The notes: generated by a model not told the origin, from the letters alone. Counted from the stretch's first letter, positions 24,101-32,584 are shown. The stretch is DNA of 64,000 nt from Pectinophora gossypiella (GCF_024362695.1 NC_065421.1:12028598-12092597), one strand, 5' to 3'. A program made the numbers and translations.

Positions 24101-25893
24101 TTCTTATCCGCCGAAAAGGAAAAGGACGGATGATTGTCAACAAGTTAATTTTAAAACGATTGAATAACCTGGGCGAATAAAATAGAAATCTCGCTGTTAT
24201 CTAATCCGATTGATGTCTACTTAATTCTGTCGGATTATTGGCCGATGTAACATTATTAGATGATTGTTTTAGATTTCTGCTTGAAATTGACGTATCTTCC
24301 ATAAATTTTATGCCTGTCGATTGATTACCCGTCCCTTCCTTATTCAGCGGATAAGAAAATGACATGTATAACTTAAAATAAAATTAGATGGCGTCTGCAG
24401 GAATTAGCACCATTCATCATCATCAGCCGTATGACGCCCACTGCTGGGCATAGGCCTCCCCCAAGGATCTCCACGACGATCGGTCCTGCGCTGCCAAAAA
24501 TAAAATATCGCGATTGCGTAGATTGCGTATGGCTGACAAAAATAAAATATCCTGCGTGGATCATATATCCAGCTGAAGCCCCCCTAACCAAGTCTCTGCC
24601 GCATCTGTCACACAATGCAGGTCGACTATACCACCTGGGAACCGGTGCAAAGGGCACTCGTTCACTATGTGAGATATGGTTTGATCCGGGTGACCACATT
24701 CACAGTGTGGCGACTCCTTTAAGCCCCGTTTATGTAGGTGATGGTTTGATTTTCCATGGTTGGTCCTACACCGGTTCAGTCGGGTAATGTTAGGTATGTT
24801 TACATTGTAGATAGCGGGGGTGGCGAAGCGGCTGGAGCGCGCGGCGGCGCTGCGCGAGGAGTGCTACCTGCTGAAGGCGCTGGCGCTGGCCAACTCCGAG
24901 GCGCGCATCGACGAGCACGCCGCGCTGCGCCGCTTCCGGGACGCCATCCTGGCCGCGCTCAACGACGCCGTCTCCGCTCTAAGGTGGGACCTCTATAACC
25001 TCTTGAGGCATTTATTATCCCCCATCTATGCCTTGTCTATCAAAACTTACAAGTCTACAAGTTCACAAGCTATAAGTTACTCACAAGTACAAGTAGTAGG
25101 TATTCTATTTCTCTTTTGTTTTGTATTTTGTTTCTTCCTGTTTGTGCAATAAAGTATTTGTTATGTTATGTTAAGTACGTATAAATTACGTATATCAGAA
25201 AAAGTAGAGGAATTTTAAAATATACTTGTGAATTAAACTTATTACTTGTAATGACACTTGTAACGTGTAATTTACATGTGTAGTTTTGATAAACACATTC
25301 TTGTAATAATTAACATTTTTATTTATTACTTGTAATACAGGGCTTGTAAGGTCCAAAGTCCTTTTATAATCCAGACCCCATGTTCTAATATATACTCTAA
25401 CTTCGATCGGTTCAGCGATTTACACCCAAAACTTCAAAAGATATAGTCTGAGGATATAGTCTGTTCGCGAGCGTGGCGACAGTGCGGGAGAAGGGAAAGA
25501 GATAGCACGAGTTCAAATAATGCTCAAGACAGACAGAGACAAACTGAACTGTTTAACCTTTCGAATGCCGGAACGCCGATCTCGACCTGACACAATGTAA
25601 AATTTATTGTAGGTACCAGATACCTATCTCAGCAGATGAGAGGTTAATGAAAGGTGCATTCAATATCACTGATCATGTACTTGTACATTGCTAGTACGTT
25701 CTAGTATTAACCAGTCGTAATTATTTCCAGGCCATACAACGCGAACGCGGCGCTGCAGCAGCTGCTGCTGGTGTTGCCAGCGTTGCGGCACGCGGACGTG
25801 GCCGTGCGCCGCTTCTGGTCCGGCGTGCACCGCGAGCGCCGCGCGCCCATGAACAAACTCTTCGTCGAGATGCTCGAGGCGTGCCTCCGGTAG
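115..25893 (+). CDS. ERR: ERR gene (estrogen-related nuclear receptor), whole coding span
   Basis: This is an orphan nuclear receptor that binds extended half sites (TNAAGGTCA) in the nucleus; in insects ERR controls a glycolytic/metabolic programme (family knowledge). Joining 19734-19862, 20142-20381, 21006-21224, 22050-22235, 23594-23755, 24811-24983 and 25731-25893 gives an open frame with GT/AG at every junction. With first exon 6762-6836 the protein has 448 residues; with 115-138 it has 431. In the long form the two-zinc-finger DNA-binding domain spans about 119-185, with P-box CEACKA and the second finger starting CPASNEC. The ERR-type C-terminal extension VRLDRVRGGRQKYRR follows. The ligand-binding domain starts near 222, contains GWAKQIPGFTDLQLNDQ, and ends with the AF-2 helix LFVEMLEACL. 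Intron 1 is very long and repeat-filled. The gene is convergent with CPSF2. The family call is secure; the N-terminal exons are less certain. Confidence 0.96.
878..975. promoter_or_regulatory. CpG-rich pocket with a CACGTG box
   Basis: A block of about 100 bp is clearly richer in G, C and CpG than its surroundings and contains an E-box CACGTG near 898-903. In an AT-rich intron such pockets often mark promoters or untranslated first exons. No TATA box or splice donor settles its role. Confidence 0.25.
6361..6761 (+). promoter_or_regulatory. Candidate promoter and 5' UTR for ERR exon 1b
   Basis: Bases 6361-6530 form a GC- and CpG-rich stretch immediately before candidate exon 1b. A second ERR promoter here would explain the alternative first exon. 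No clear TATA box is seen. This is inferred from composition and position. Confidence 0.4.
6762..6836 (+). CDS. ERR: ERR candidate alternative first coding exon 1b
   Basis: ATG opens 25 codons (starts MCEVEDTWLFSNFSS, ends EANHN) and reaches a consensus donor GTGAGT in phase 0, so it joins exon 2 in frame. It lies just downstream of a CpG-rich block. Two first exons with the same phase and different N-termini suggest two ERR isoforms from separate promoters. Transcript data would decide. Confidence 0.6.
7222..7261. repeat. Perfect 40-bp palindrome
   Basis: All 20 base pairs match around the centre AGCGCT (7239-7244). Each arm reads ATTTGCGCATTAGGAATAGC towards the centre. There is no loop, so it could form a cruciform or a hairpin in RNA. 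Symmetry stops exactly at 7221/7262. Confidence 0.95.
8374..8687 (-). mobile_element. tRNA-headed SINE, family B
   Basis: The head (right end, minus strand) is tRNA-like, and the core GTGCTTCGGAAGGCACGTT-type segment is recognisable but diverged. The copy is flanked by a 10-bp target-site duplication GTTGGCAACT (8364-8373 and 8688-8697). It lies in ERR intron 1. Confidence 0.85.
9385..9600. mobile_element. MITE-like element, CGCCT...AGGCG family
   Basis: This AT-rich segment begins near CGCCTTTTTGGAAAATCACA and ends near TATTAGGCGACG, with related copies at 23374-23562 and 28270-28436. Its ends are roughly inverted and it encodes nothing. The boundaries are approximate. Confidence 0.5.
10226..10471 (-). 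CDS. GC-rich 81-codon ORF of unknown nature
   Basis: A complete ATG-to-TGA frame on the minus strand starts MNKDPKLKDAAKLLFGND and becomes Gly-, Ala- and Pro-rich. Its GC content is far above the surrounding intron. I do not recognise the protein. A good donor (GTGAGG) follows the codons for FGND, so the first 18 codons could instead be an exon. It may be an antisense gene in the ERR intron, a captured gene fragment or chance in a CpG island. Confidence 0.3.
   Translation of the reverse strand: MNKDPKLKDAAKLLFGNDVRRLIHADGGGGAGGEDAESPRGDIARASTPRPTYATQPPPAATASPAAENNASSAPHFLLSL
10700..11440. promoter_or_regulatory. CpG-rich region with a TATA-like box
   Basis: TTATATAA occurs at 10741-10748, followed by GC-rich sequence (CACGCGCGCCCGGC). 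A second CpG-rich block lies at 11200-11345. This resembles an alternative promoter region inside the ERR locus. No coding exon with matching phase was found, so any exon here would be untranslated. Confidence 0.3.
12283..12545 (-). mobile_element. SINE family B, head-truncated
   Basis: The body shares the family B segments: the end ATCGTGTGGGTTGTGAGGTG on the plus strand, the core around 12415-12440, and TTTTTGTGATATTTCCCCACCG. The tRNA-like head is missing beyond about 12545. Confidence 0.8.
12686..12839. mobile_element. Foldback MITE (GGGGGTTAAAATGG family)
   Basis: The left end, GGGGGGTTAAAATGGTCACA, is matched by its reverse complement at the right end (TGTGGCCATTTTAAACCCCC). The inverted repeats are about 55 bp with a short loop. 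Related copies lie at 21281-21345 and 43287-43640. It has no coding capacity. Confidence 0.85.
12840..13025. repeat. Dispersed repeat, CTTGTCTTCCCGGG type
   Basis: This segment shares its order of motifs with 35505-35740 and 51950-52170: a CTTCCCGGG start, AACATGATGGA, CACCATAAGGTT, GGCTGCAAGTTGTC and a TTTATGTATGTATGT end. It is an interspersed non-coding element; I cannot assign its class. Confidence 0.6.
13040..13226. mobile_element. CRE-bearing MITE-like repeat
   Basis: The segment contains GTGACGTCATAGAAAAACGT and then an AT-rich body ending ATTTCATAATTTATCTTG. The same order appears at 17460-17690 and, reversed, at 45250-45480 and 45885-46030. The ends of related copies contain AATAGGCTAG, suggesting short inverted termini. 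Confidence 0.6.
13227..13513 (+). mobile_element. tRNA-headed SINE, family A
   Basis: The head GGAGCTCGGTGGCGCAGCGG contains an A-box-like sequence. The core TCCGTGCTTCGGAAGGCACG follows, and the tail is GAT repeats. Other copies lie at 41811-42102, 51134-51424 (minus) and 63056-63352, and truncated copies at 34834-35045 and 43427-43620. Confidence 0.9.
13789..14104 (-). mobile_element. tRNA-headed SINE, family B
   Basis: This full-length copy has the tRNA-like head at its right end (GGTTCGAATCC-like B box on the minus strand). A 10-bp target-site duplication TTCTCGGAAT lies at 13779-13788 and 14105-14114. Confidence 0.9.
15610..15725. promoter_or_regulatory. GC-rich pocket in ERR intron
   Basis: A GGCGG-rich block (GCGGCGGAGGCGGCGGCGCG) interrupts the AT-rich intron. 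It may mark another promoter or untranslated exon of ERR. Composition is the only evidence. Confidence 0.25.
16613..16738 (+). repeat. Dispersed 120-bp repeat (TACTGCGGGGCGGAAGGC)
   Basis: A segment running from GAGTACTGCGGGGCGGAAGG to TGGCTCTTAAATTAGTGATG-like sequence recurs at 32813-32933 and 59860-59972. It is non-coding and its class is unknown. Confidence 0.7.
17229..17440 (-). mobile_element. Short retroelement copy inside a MITE
   Basis: On the minus strand it ends in AATAAAGATATTTTTGAATT, typical of a non-LTR 3' tail. It shares about 210 bp with copies at 46033-46282 and 54144-54384. This copy interrupts the CRE-bearing repeat: its first bases (AATAGGCTAGTTTCCTACTAG) lie to the left and the rest (from GTTGTCAAATC) to the right. 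Confidence 0.8.
17441..17690. mobile_element. CRE-bearing MITE-like repeat, interrupted copy
   Basis: This is the right part of the repeat split by the retroelement at 17229-17440; the left end is at about 17208-17228. It contains GTGACGTCATAGAAAAACGT and ends with ATTTCATAATTTATCTTG, as in the copy at 13040. Confidence 0.6.
17819..17957. mobile_element. MITE, ACAGTCATGAGCAATAT family
   Basis: The left end TACAGTCATGAATAATATC and the right end CATATTAGTACTCGTGAGCG are near-inverted. The body carries CTTTAGAACCCTGTCGCA and AATGTGACATGGTATCA-like segments. Other copies are at 33640, 33837, 38547, 62443, 62930 and 63385. Confidence 0.75.
18709..19014 (-). mobile_element. tRNA-headed SINE, family B
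   Basis: A complete family B body with the head at the right end. TTAATATT at 18701-18708 and 19015-19022 is the target-site duplication. Confidence 0.85.
19144..19152 (-). promoter_or_regulatory. Match to an ERR response element
   Basis: The minus strand reads TGAAGGTCA, which fits the ERR site TNAAGGTCA. It lies 0.6 kb before ERR exon 2. A match this short is expected by chance about once per 30 kb, so it is only a hint of autoregulation. Confidence 0.2.
19349..19685 (+). mobile_element. tRNA-headed SINE, family B, next to ERR exon 2
   Basis: The head GGCCTCCGTGGTCCAGTGG and the B box GGTTCGATTCC are clear, followed by the shared core and an AGAAGAAG-like end. The 11-bp duplication AATAATAAAGC is exact at 19338-19348 and 19686-19696. 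Only 37 bp separate the right duplication from the first base of ERR exon 2. Confidence 0.95.
19734..19862 (+). CDS. ERR: ERR exon 2
   Basis: It encodes 43 residues of the N-terminal A/B region (VQMMSAVGAEPMLRRVKQEA, then Pro-rich). It is phase 0 at both ends, with acceptor TTTGTTGCAG and donor GTACAT. The KQE motif (VKQEAE) resembles a sumoylation-type site, which is inference only. Confidence 0.9.
19890..20135. mobile_element. SINE B end plus LINE-like fragment
   Basis: Bases 19905-19970 match the end of SINE family B (CTGACGCCAGGGTTGATGAG). Bases 19975-20135 look like a fragment of another retroelement, with GAAGGCATTGACGAGGCCTA and an ACCCGGGTTATATGCATTCG segment. Both fill the short intron between ERR exons 2 and 3. 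Confidence 0.5.
20142..20381 (+). CDS. ERR: ERR exon 3 (A/B region and first zinc finger)
   Basis: It encodes 80 residues. After an acidic, Ser/Thr-rich stretch comes the first C4 zinc finger (CLVCGDV to CEACKAFFKRTIQ), including the P-box that sets DNA specificity. The exon is phase 0 at both ends. The donor, CAG|GTTGGC, is weak but lies at the place conserved in nuclear receptors. Confidence 0.97.
20395..20676 (+). mobile_element. 3' end of a non-LTR retrotransposon
   Basis: A GC-moderate segment (ACGACGCCCTGAGCCGAGGT and following) ends with GTCACGTCAAAAAAAAAAAA, a poly-A tail. No open frame survives. It fills part of the intron between ERR exons 3 and 4. Confidence 0.6.
21006..21224 (+). 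CDS. ERR: ERR exon 4 (second zinc finger and hinge)
   Basis: It encodes 73 residues: the second C4 finger (CPASNEC to CQACRFRKCL), the ERR extension (VRLDRVRGGRQKYRR) and a Pro/Gln-rich hinge. It is phase 0 at both ends. Its GC content is very high compared with the flanking introns, as in the other coding exons here. Confidence 0.97.
21243..21500 (+). mobile_element. SINE B copy with a MITE half inside
   Basis: SINE B sequence begins about 18 bp after the exon 4 donor, breaks at GGCTGGTCAC, and resumes at GATGATCCGTGTTTCGGAAG. Between them (21281-21345) lies one arm of the foldback MITE (CACATCGAAGCAATTCATCT). It is a nested or recombined insertion. Confidence 0.7.
21512..21660 (-). mobile_element. 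SINE B fragment and LINE 3' tail
   Basis: Bases 21512-21610 match the 3' end of SINE B on the minus strand. ATAATAAATACTTTATTGCA at 21613-21635 looks like a non-LTR 3' terminus. Confidence 0.5.
21770..21855. mobile_element. Half of a foldback MITE (GACGGAAAATTCCAC family)
   Basis: TTTTGCGACGGAAAATACCA and GATGTCACTAACACCC match the right arm of the elements at 33300-33505 and 38990-39403. Confidence 0.6.
22050..22235 (+). CDS. ERR: ERR exon 5 (start of ligand-binding domain)
   Basis: It encodes 62 residues (VLEALSSYEPELL to GFTDLQLNDQ), covering helices 1 to 4 and the nuclear-receptor signature start. Phase 0 at both ends; acceptor TCATTCCAG and donor GTGAGA. Confidence 0.97.
22790..23035 (-). 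mobile_element. Degenerate SINE, family B
   Basis: The order of family B segments is still readable (GGATCATCTTTCTTTCGGACAA, ATGTCCCCATCGGGAATCGA), but many bases have changed. It is an older copy than its neighbour at 23048. Confidence 0.6.
23048..23363 (-). mobile_element. tRNA-headed SINE, family B
   Basis: A near-complete copy with head at the right end, flanked by ATAAGGT at 23041-23047 and 23364-23370. Confidence 0.85.
23374..23562. mobile_element. MITE-like element before ERR exon 6
   Basis: It contains GAATGTGATTTTCTTCAACA and a right end CTAAAGGCGACG, as in the copies at 9385 and 28270. It ends about 30 bp before the exon 6 acceptor. Confidence 0.5.
23594..23755 (+). CDS. ERR: ERR exon 6 (ligand-binding domain)
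   Basis: It encodes 54 residues (MRLLQSTWAEMLSL to GDLFVQ), including helix 5. Phase 0 at both ends. A pyrimidine-rich acceptor (CTCTCTCTGTCCACAG) precedes it. Confidence 0.97.
24068..24400. mobile_element. Foldback MITE with about 50-bp inverted ends
   Basis: The left end (GCAGACACGTCCTAATTTTA to CATTTTCTTATCCGC) is matched by the reverse complement of the right end (GCGGATAAGAAAATGACATG to GGCGTCTGCAGG). GGAATTAGCAC occurs beside it on both sides. Confidence 0.8.
24413..24785 (-). pseudogene. Non-LTR retrotransposon ORF2 C-terminal remnant
   Basis: On the minus strand, 24610-24730 reads ESPHCECGHPDQTISHIVNE and continues CPLHRFPGG, a C-x-C...H...C pattern seen near the C-terminus of non-LTR reverse transcriptases. 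The frame is broken. The repeat AAAAATAAAATATC occurs twice inside (24497 and 24538). It ends about 25 bp before ERR exon 7. Confidence 0.65.
24811..24983 (+). CDS. ERR: ERR exon 7 (ligand-binding domain)
   Basis: It encodes 57 residues plus two bases (IAGVAKRLERAAALREECYL onwards to NDAVSALR). It is phase 0 at its start and phase 2 at its end. The acceptor (TACATTGTAG) has a weak pyrimidine tract. Confidence 0.96.
25731..25893 (+). CDS. ERR: ERR exon 8 (last exon, AF-2)
   Basis: One base completes the Arg codon, then 53 residues and TAG. It ends with the activation helix NKLFVEMLEACLR. The acceptor is TTATTTCCAG. Confidence 0.97.
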
Positions 25894-28269
25894 GCTCCTT
25901 GCCATTAAAAAAATAAAAACTGGCGCCAAATTTTGCGCGGGAAATGAGAAGGGCTGTATGAAATGCAGTTTTGGCAAATGAGTGTCGAGCAAGGAGTTTC
26001 CGAGACGTGTAAAAAGCTTCTTCTAGCTATCGTGTACCTTCATTCGTTGCCGGTCGGTGACAAAGTTAGTGATTCCCAGACAATCGTGTCAGTGTTGAAC
26101 TTTATTTTAAATACGTGTGTTAACACGGCGCTGGGTCGCGACTATTTTTATTAAAAATAAAATTATTTAAAAACGGAACATATCAGAACTTCGTAATAGT
26201 TCTTCGTTCTTCGTAAAAGATTTGTTTGCCATATTTTTGTTTAGTATGCATTTAAATGTATCTGATTTCAGAAAAAAAGTATATTGTTGAAATTGTGATT
26301 TAGATGTGTGAATGTCTATAGATATTTATGTATTGGCAGACTTTGTCTGTGGATAATGGCTGTGACGTGGCAGGCAATCTTACGGAGGGCAACGGCAGCA
26401 TCGAGAATGTTGTGTTCTGTCAATTTTTAGGTTACTTTTGGCGGTAAAAACGTCGCGTCCCCGCGCCACCAATGTACAAAACAATGGACGGATTTAGTAC
26501 AAAACTTGTTACTATTTTTGTATAATATTAAAATATATATCTAGTTTTACTGTGCGGTAAGGTTTCGAGATTAAGTATTGTCGGGGAAATAGTCTTCGCC
26601 CGTGAAGTATCGTGTTTACTTTACCTATTTATATTGTTGTATATTCATAAGCTACAATATTTGAAAATATATTTTTCTCGTGAAAGCAAAATATATGAAA
26701 CGTGGAGGTATTTATTAAAAAAGGGTATTCTTTCTCCGACCATACAATACTCTAGCATCTCGGTAAATGCGGAGGCCGTATTCGGCGCATTTATCTAACT
26801 TTTTAAAAAATTTACTTTTGTTTTACGCTTTTCTAACGCGTACTGTTCGTTTCATCATTCGTTTGTAACATGCAAACAGACAAGCAGTCATTGATGCATA
26901 TTTTTGGATTGATTAACAGGAACTTTTGTATACGGAGAAATATTTTTGTATGTTACAAACAAAGTATATTTTTGCTTATTGTATCGTGACCATCAATTGA
27001 AATAGACATCTATCATATAATATTAATATAAAAATAAATAGAATGTATTTTGTAGAACTGTTCCACTAAAGAAATATATGTGTTTTTTTTTATTTCGATC
27101 ATTATAAAAATATGTTTATTTGTTAACTTATACATTTATGTACATAAAAAATACTTTGTAAATGTTGAATGAATTCTTATACAAAAGTGGAACAGTATAA
27201 AATATTATCGAAAAAATATAATACCTCAGTGTCTGTTACCAATAACTGAATGTCTATAAAATATCTAAAAAAATATTGTTTTGTTACATGGTACCGTGGT
27301 TGTAGTAATATTAAAAAGAAAAAACATCACAATGAAAAAAAATGTAAATAAAAAGGGCGCGAACGGAAACATATTATGCCGCCATATTCTATACTTAAAA
27401 AGTAAGAAAAGGCGCGAAAGTTGTCCTCTGTTCCAACTTCCAACCAAGGTACCGACCGCCGAAGAAACTTAATTTTTAATTCCAGTGAGTTATTTAATCT
27501 GTTGTAGTTATTCTTATGTTAAGAATATTACGTTATTATTATTTTATAGTAGTAATCTCGCGCGGTGTAGGCGTAGTCGTATATTGTGAGATGTGCCAGA
27601 ATTTTGTAGATTTAAGGGCACTTGCGGTGTGCTTCGTTGTAAATATAATTCGGTGGTTTACTAGAGGTGGTACTGAACACAATTTAGAACGGAACACTCC
27701 GTTTAGCATGGATAAAAACCAATTTTCCATGGACAACTTATTAGGCGTCATACTACCAATCTTTGTACTTTCGTGACCTGTGAATTTGTTCCAGAATCGA
27801 CAAAAATCGGCGAGTAACAAGAAGTTTTCATTTAATAGTTCTTGTCTGCGGCAATCTGTTGGAAAGTTCTCGCCATCAATATGGAAATTCGGCGTTCAAC
27901 TATTATATGTTATGTGTAAACATCTCTTTTACTTATATGAAATTATACATAAATTGTATGTTTCTTGAGCGAGACAATAGGCTTTTGCCAGTTGCTTTTT
28001 CGTCGACAATGGAATAAGTGCTGAATATCAAAATTCGCTATTGTTTATAGAATTTTGACCATGTCGATCGATGTTAAATTGGTAGCCATGCGTACATAGT
28101 GCCCTCTTAATGTTAAGTTTTAAAATTATAACTTCGTATTTGATCTGTGATTACTTTACGAAATAATATAGTTTGTATGGGAATTGATTGTGGGTAAAAT
28201 AGGATAAATTCTAAAAAAAATGTGAATAAAACAATATTTATTAAAAATAAAACATGATAGCGCATGTAT

Positions 28270-28436
28270 TGGTCGTGATTATATGAAATCTCATTCTGAT
28301 GTGATTTTCTTCAATTAATATCAATCCGGGTAAAAAATTCAATCACATTTTTTTACCCGGATTGAAACTAGCATGTCTATTGCTTAGGTTTTGTTAACAA
28401 AAATCACATCCGATTTTTTCCACTATAAGGCGACGA
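28270..28436. mobile_element. MITE-like element
   Basis: TCTGATGTGATTTTCTTCAA, an inner hairpin (TTACCCGGATTGAAAC against TCAATCCGGGTAAAA) and a right end CTATAAGGCGACG relate it to the elements at 9385 and 23374. Confidence 0.55.
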
Positions 28437-29559
28437 TATGAAGTAGTTTTTAATAATTTGATGTCGATTTATTAGTTTTCAAACTAACAATTATGTACTA
28501 AAAAAAATACCTAATAAAAAATAATACTACGTCTATACGTGCGTACCAATGCGACCTTCAAGTGAGCTTAATTTGCATCATTCGATGGGAGATACCATGG
28601 ATGGAGCAACACGGAGCCTCCTACAGACCAGAGGCTAGAATAGACAACTTTGGGTTCTTTTGTCTCAGTTTTATATCGAAAGGAATATGGAACGTAACTT
28701 TATAATAAGTAGTTCTTTAGTAATCTCAGATCAAGTAGTAATTAGTAGATGACTCCAGCAACCTGTGTCTTACTTGTGAATGGTACCTTTTCTTTACAAT
28801 GTTATATAATGTGACCCGGTCCCAGACATTGTCAAATAAATTAAAAAATGGTGAAATAATTGCAGTCACTTTATTTTCTACCTTTTCACTTTTCAGCTAT
28901 CACAAAGTTTCTCATAAACATGGGCGTATAAAAAGAGAAAAAAATACATCATAAATCTCGCAATCTCGAAAATCTCATTGTCATGTCTACAACCACAACA
29001 TTTAGGGTATTGACTCTAAACGACACTGCCTACCCCGATCATAATCGACGTGTCCGAGCGGAGTTCCCGCGTTCAGAACTTAAATATTTTGTTAAATTGT
29101 GTGCGAGGATAATTTTTGCTACTCGTCGTGAACTGTAATAGTTAAATAATAAAAAGCTGGTTTGTTTATCCTCTTCGCGTAATTGTTAGGAAAATAGTTC
29201 AATAATTAAAAAAAAACACGTCGGATAACAGAGGAGACCGTCGAAATACAACAAATCAAATTATAAAGTAAAAATACGAAAGTTAAAAATATTATTTTTG
29301 AACTTCTTTTTAAAAGGTATTTTAACATTGCAATTATTGTCAACATATTTCATGTGGAGTATACAATAAAGGAAGCACAACTAATATGTAAAGATAAGCC
29401 GATTAACACAAAACACAACAAACATTACCTTCAATTTTCGTCTCAATAGGCATAACACATACACCACCAAAAATAAACTTCAAAAACAACAACAATCAAA
29501 CAAACGTCAGAAAATTATTTAAGGGTTGATGGCGGGTAATACATAAAACGATCCGCGGA

Positions 29560-29945
29560 TGTAGTAGACAGGAACAGATAAAAATACACCAAGAGTAAAA
29601 GAGAAAGTAGGCTTGTAATAGTTAGTCAGACAGGTACTGTTGTTTGTGGGTAGTTACTAATTTTTTTTTTTGATGCGTCTCTTTCGCACTAGGTTGTGTA
29701 CCATATTTCTGTCCTTTTGTCAAATCGTAGACAGAGAAAGGAATAAATATGAACACGTTCTCTGTCATACATTTTAAAGGGAGATAGCACTATATGGAAA
29801 GAGACTGAGAGTAAAAGAGAAATCCGAAATCAATCAGTCACACTTCAAACTCTCAAGCGCACCTTCACAAGGCCGCAATACTTCTTTTGATTTATGCGCT
29901 CCTAGTACTCGATTATAATATTTTTCGTTTGTTGAAGCGTTGTCG
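29560..29945 (+). repeat. Direct copy of the large inverted-repeat unit
   Basis: Segments GATGCGTCTCTTTCGCACTA, GTCAAATCGTAGACAGAGAA and TTTTTCGTTTGTTGAAGCG match the arm at 30408-30684 in the same order and direction. Confidence 0.85.
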
Positions 29946-29990
29946 AAACTTCTGAGCGGATAAAAATACGTTGAAATCCTATCCTATTAT

Positions 29991-30684
29991 TTATGTTATT
30001 ATGTCCTTTCTAAAATGCAGGAATTTTATTTTGAAACAACATTTTTCCACCTTATTATAAGCTGATGACAACAAAAACTACAGAACAATCGAACAAAAAC
30101 GTCACAAAAATATTCAAGGGAGTAAACATTTCATCGATCTGCGGATATAGTACCAGGATAGCAAAGGCTTGTAGGAGTTTGCCCCCAAACAGGTGGGCTG
30201 TCTCTTTCGCACTCGGTTGTATACTATCTTTCTGTCCTGTTGTCAAATCTCACCTGTACACGGAGAAAGGAAAAGATACAAATTCGTTTTCTCATTCTGT
30301 TACTGAAAGCGGGATAGCATTATGGAAACACAATAAGAGTAAAAGAAAACGTGGCTTGTAATAGTTCGTCAGACAGGTACTGTTGTTTGTGGGTAGTTTC
30401 TAATTTTTCTGATGCGTCTCTTTCGCACTAGGCTGTGTACCATATTTCTGTCCTTTTGTCAAATCATAGACAGAGAAAGGAATAGATATGAACTCGTTCT
30501 CAGTCTTTCATTTGAAAGGGAGATAGCATTATATGGTAACAACCTAAGAGTAAAGGAGAAATCCGAAATCCATCAGTCACACTTAAAACTCTCACGCGCA
30601 CCTTCACAAGGTTGCAGTACTTCTTTTGATTTATGCATTCCTGGTACTCGATTCTAATATTTTTCGTTTGTTGAAGCGTTGAAG
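29991..30684 (+). repeat. Left arm of large inverted repeat
   Basis: The arm runs from TTATGTTATTATGTCCTTTC to TTTGTTGAAGCGTTG. By eye it is about 90% identical to the reverse complement of 31326-31858 over the shared parts. It carries about 140 extra bases around 30090-30220. No convincing protein is encoded. Confidence 0.85.
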
Positions 30685-31325
30685 CTTCACGATAAATAAA
30701 AATTAGGGTCCTTTCCAACAAATAGAGCAATAGCTAATTATTAATGGGCTTGCCACGTTCATCATATTCATCTTACGAATTCTTATCAAGAGTGGCTGCA
30801 ATTGAAGGTTCACTTACTTGTGACCTCTGTCCAGCGAATTGAGCATATTACCTCGCTAGCCACAAGGGATCGACTCCCTAGTCATAGAATAAGGAATAAT
30901 ACTACGTCATGCTTCCAACGACTGTAGAGTTTCGGGGGATGGTAAAATACTTACTCGGCGAAATCGCTAGCTCTAACAAATGCAGGCAGGCGCTGCAGCC
31001 TAATTGGGAAAACATCTGACGTATTGGCACCCACAGTGTATATGAGGTTCATACTCCATCGATCAGACTCAAGTCATTACTAAGTAGTTCAAAGCAATAA
31101 TCAAAATAACTAGAAAATGGTGCGTTATAATACTCCCATGCCTATTTTTTCTACAACAGCATAAAACATGAAACTTTCAGGTATTTCAGGCCTTAGGTGT
31201 ATTTTCATAAGTACTTGCAATGCATCAACTACGGCAACTCGCACAAGGTGATCCCCTCCGTGTCGGATTTTACGACAGAACGTGTTTTCAATTTTTTGTT
31301 CGCTCAATCCAGCTAAAATTTCAAT

Positions 31326-31858
31326 TCAACGCTTGAACGAACGAAAAATATTACAATCGAGTACCAGGAATGCATAAATCAAAAGAAGTGTTGCGATCTT
31401 GTGAAGGTGCGCGTGAGAGTTTTAAGTGTAACTGATTGATTTCGGATTTCTCCTTTACTCTTAGTTTGTTACCATATAATGCTATCTCCCTTTTATATGA
31501 AAGACAGAGAACGTGTTCATATTTATTCCTTTCTCTGTCTACGATTTGACAAAAGGACAGAAATATGGTACACAGCCTAGTGCGAAAGAGACGCAAAAGA
31601 AAAATTAGAAACTACCCACAAACAACATTGTCTGACGAAATATTACAAGCCTAACGTTCTCTTTTATGCTTAGTGTGTTTCCATAATGCTTTCCTACTTT
31701 AAGTGAGTGAATGGGAAAACGAATATATCTTTTCCTTTCTCTGTATACAAGTGATTAATTTGACAACAGGACAGAAAGATAGTAGTTTTTGGTGTCATCA
31801 GGTGGAAATGTTGTTTCAAAATAGAATTCCTTCATTTTAGAAAGGACGTAATAACATA
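31326..31858 (-). repeat. Right arm of large inverted repeat
   Basis: This arm pairs with 29991-30684 across a spacer of about 640 bp. The ends match well: CCTTTCTAAAATG near the outer ends and AATATTTTTCGTT near the inner ends. The RNA of either strand could fold into a long hairpin. Confidence 0.85.
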
Positions 31859-32584
31859 ATTAATCCCTTCGTCGAATTTAAACGTGACGCACATTTATTT
31901 ATTTTTTTGTTAATGTTTATGCTTTTTTCTTCTGGTGTGTGAGATTAACCATTAGAGGCGGAAATTTCTCGCATCAAAAAAGCGTTTGAAACGATGAAAT
32001 GTTTACATTTTAAATGAACATGATAGTATTAATAATGTTACTTCTTATTACCTACATATTTTTTTTAAATTGTCAGTTGGTCTGCTAATACTTTTTTGGT
32101 TAATTTGTTCGTAGGACAGGCAAAGGGAACATAGCGCATACAGCCAAGTCATACGTCAATATATATTTTAGAACAAAGGACAATCATTATTTTTGGATAA
32201 TTTGAACAGAAAATTTGTAAAAAGTGAGACCATTGGATTTTATTCGACTCCACAATGAGAAAATGCGCACAATTTTCGATCAAATAAGTTTCATAAACGG
32301 CAACATTCCGCGGCGAGAACTCTTTGGTTTCTTAATCTGTGTTGCTCTATGATCACAATACATTGAATGGCTGTAAGATTAGTCTATCCATTGCCAATAT
32401 TGCCATAAACTAAAAAAATACTGACTTACGAAAATGTGTGAAGTTCGTTCGTCGATTGAACGACAGAGAATCAATGAATGAATACCAGAAATGACAAAAA
32501 ATAACGTACTTACCGTGATACTCAATGGAAGAGGTAAGAAAAACATGATCATTTAAAGGGATTTATTAAACATACACTTAAAAC
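31859..32584. other. Intergenic DNA beyond CPSF2 3' end
   Basis: AT-rich sequence with a short repeat (AGGCAAAGGGAACATAGCGC, 32120-32150) related to the element at 56058. I see no gene. Confidence 0.5.

Larger units (their letters stand above)
25894..29990 (+). other. ERR 3' UTR and convergent intergenic DNA
   Basis: This AT-rich stretch follows the ERR stop. Several AATAAA signals are present (about 26153, 27033 and 28224), and I cannot tell which is used. A MITE-like element lies at 28270-28436 and one direct copy of the inverted-repeat unit at 29560-29945. No gene is seen. Confidence 0.5.

Noticed and set aside
30055..31596. Short proteins in the large inverted repeat (for example MRLFRTRLCTIFLSF...)
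   Set aside because: The frames differ between the copies and lack start context; nucleotide similarity exceeds any protein signal.
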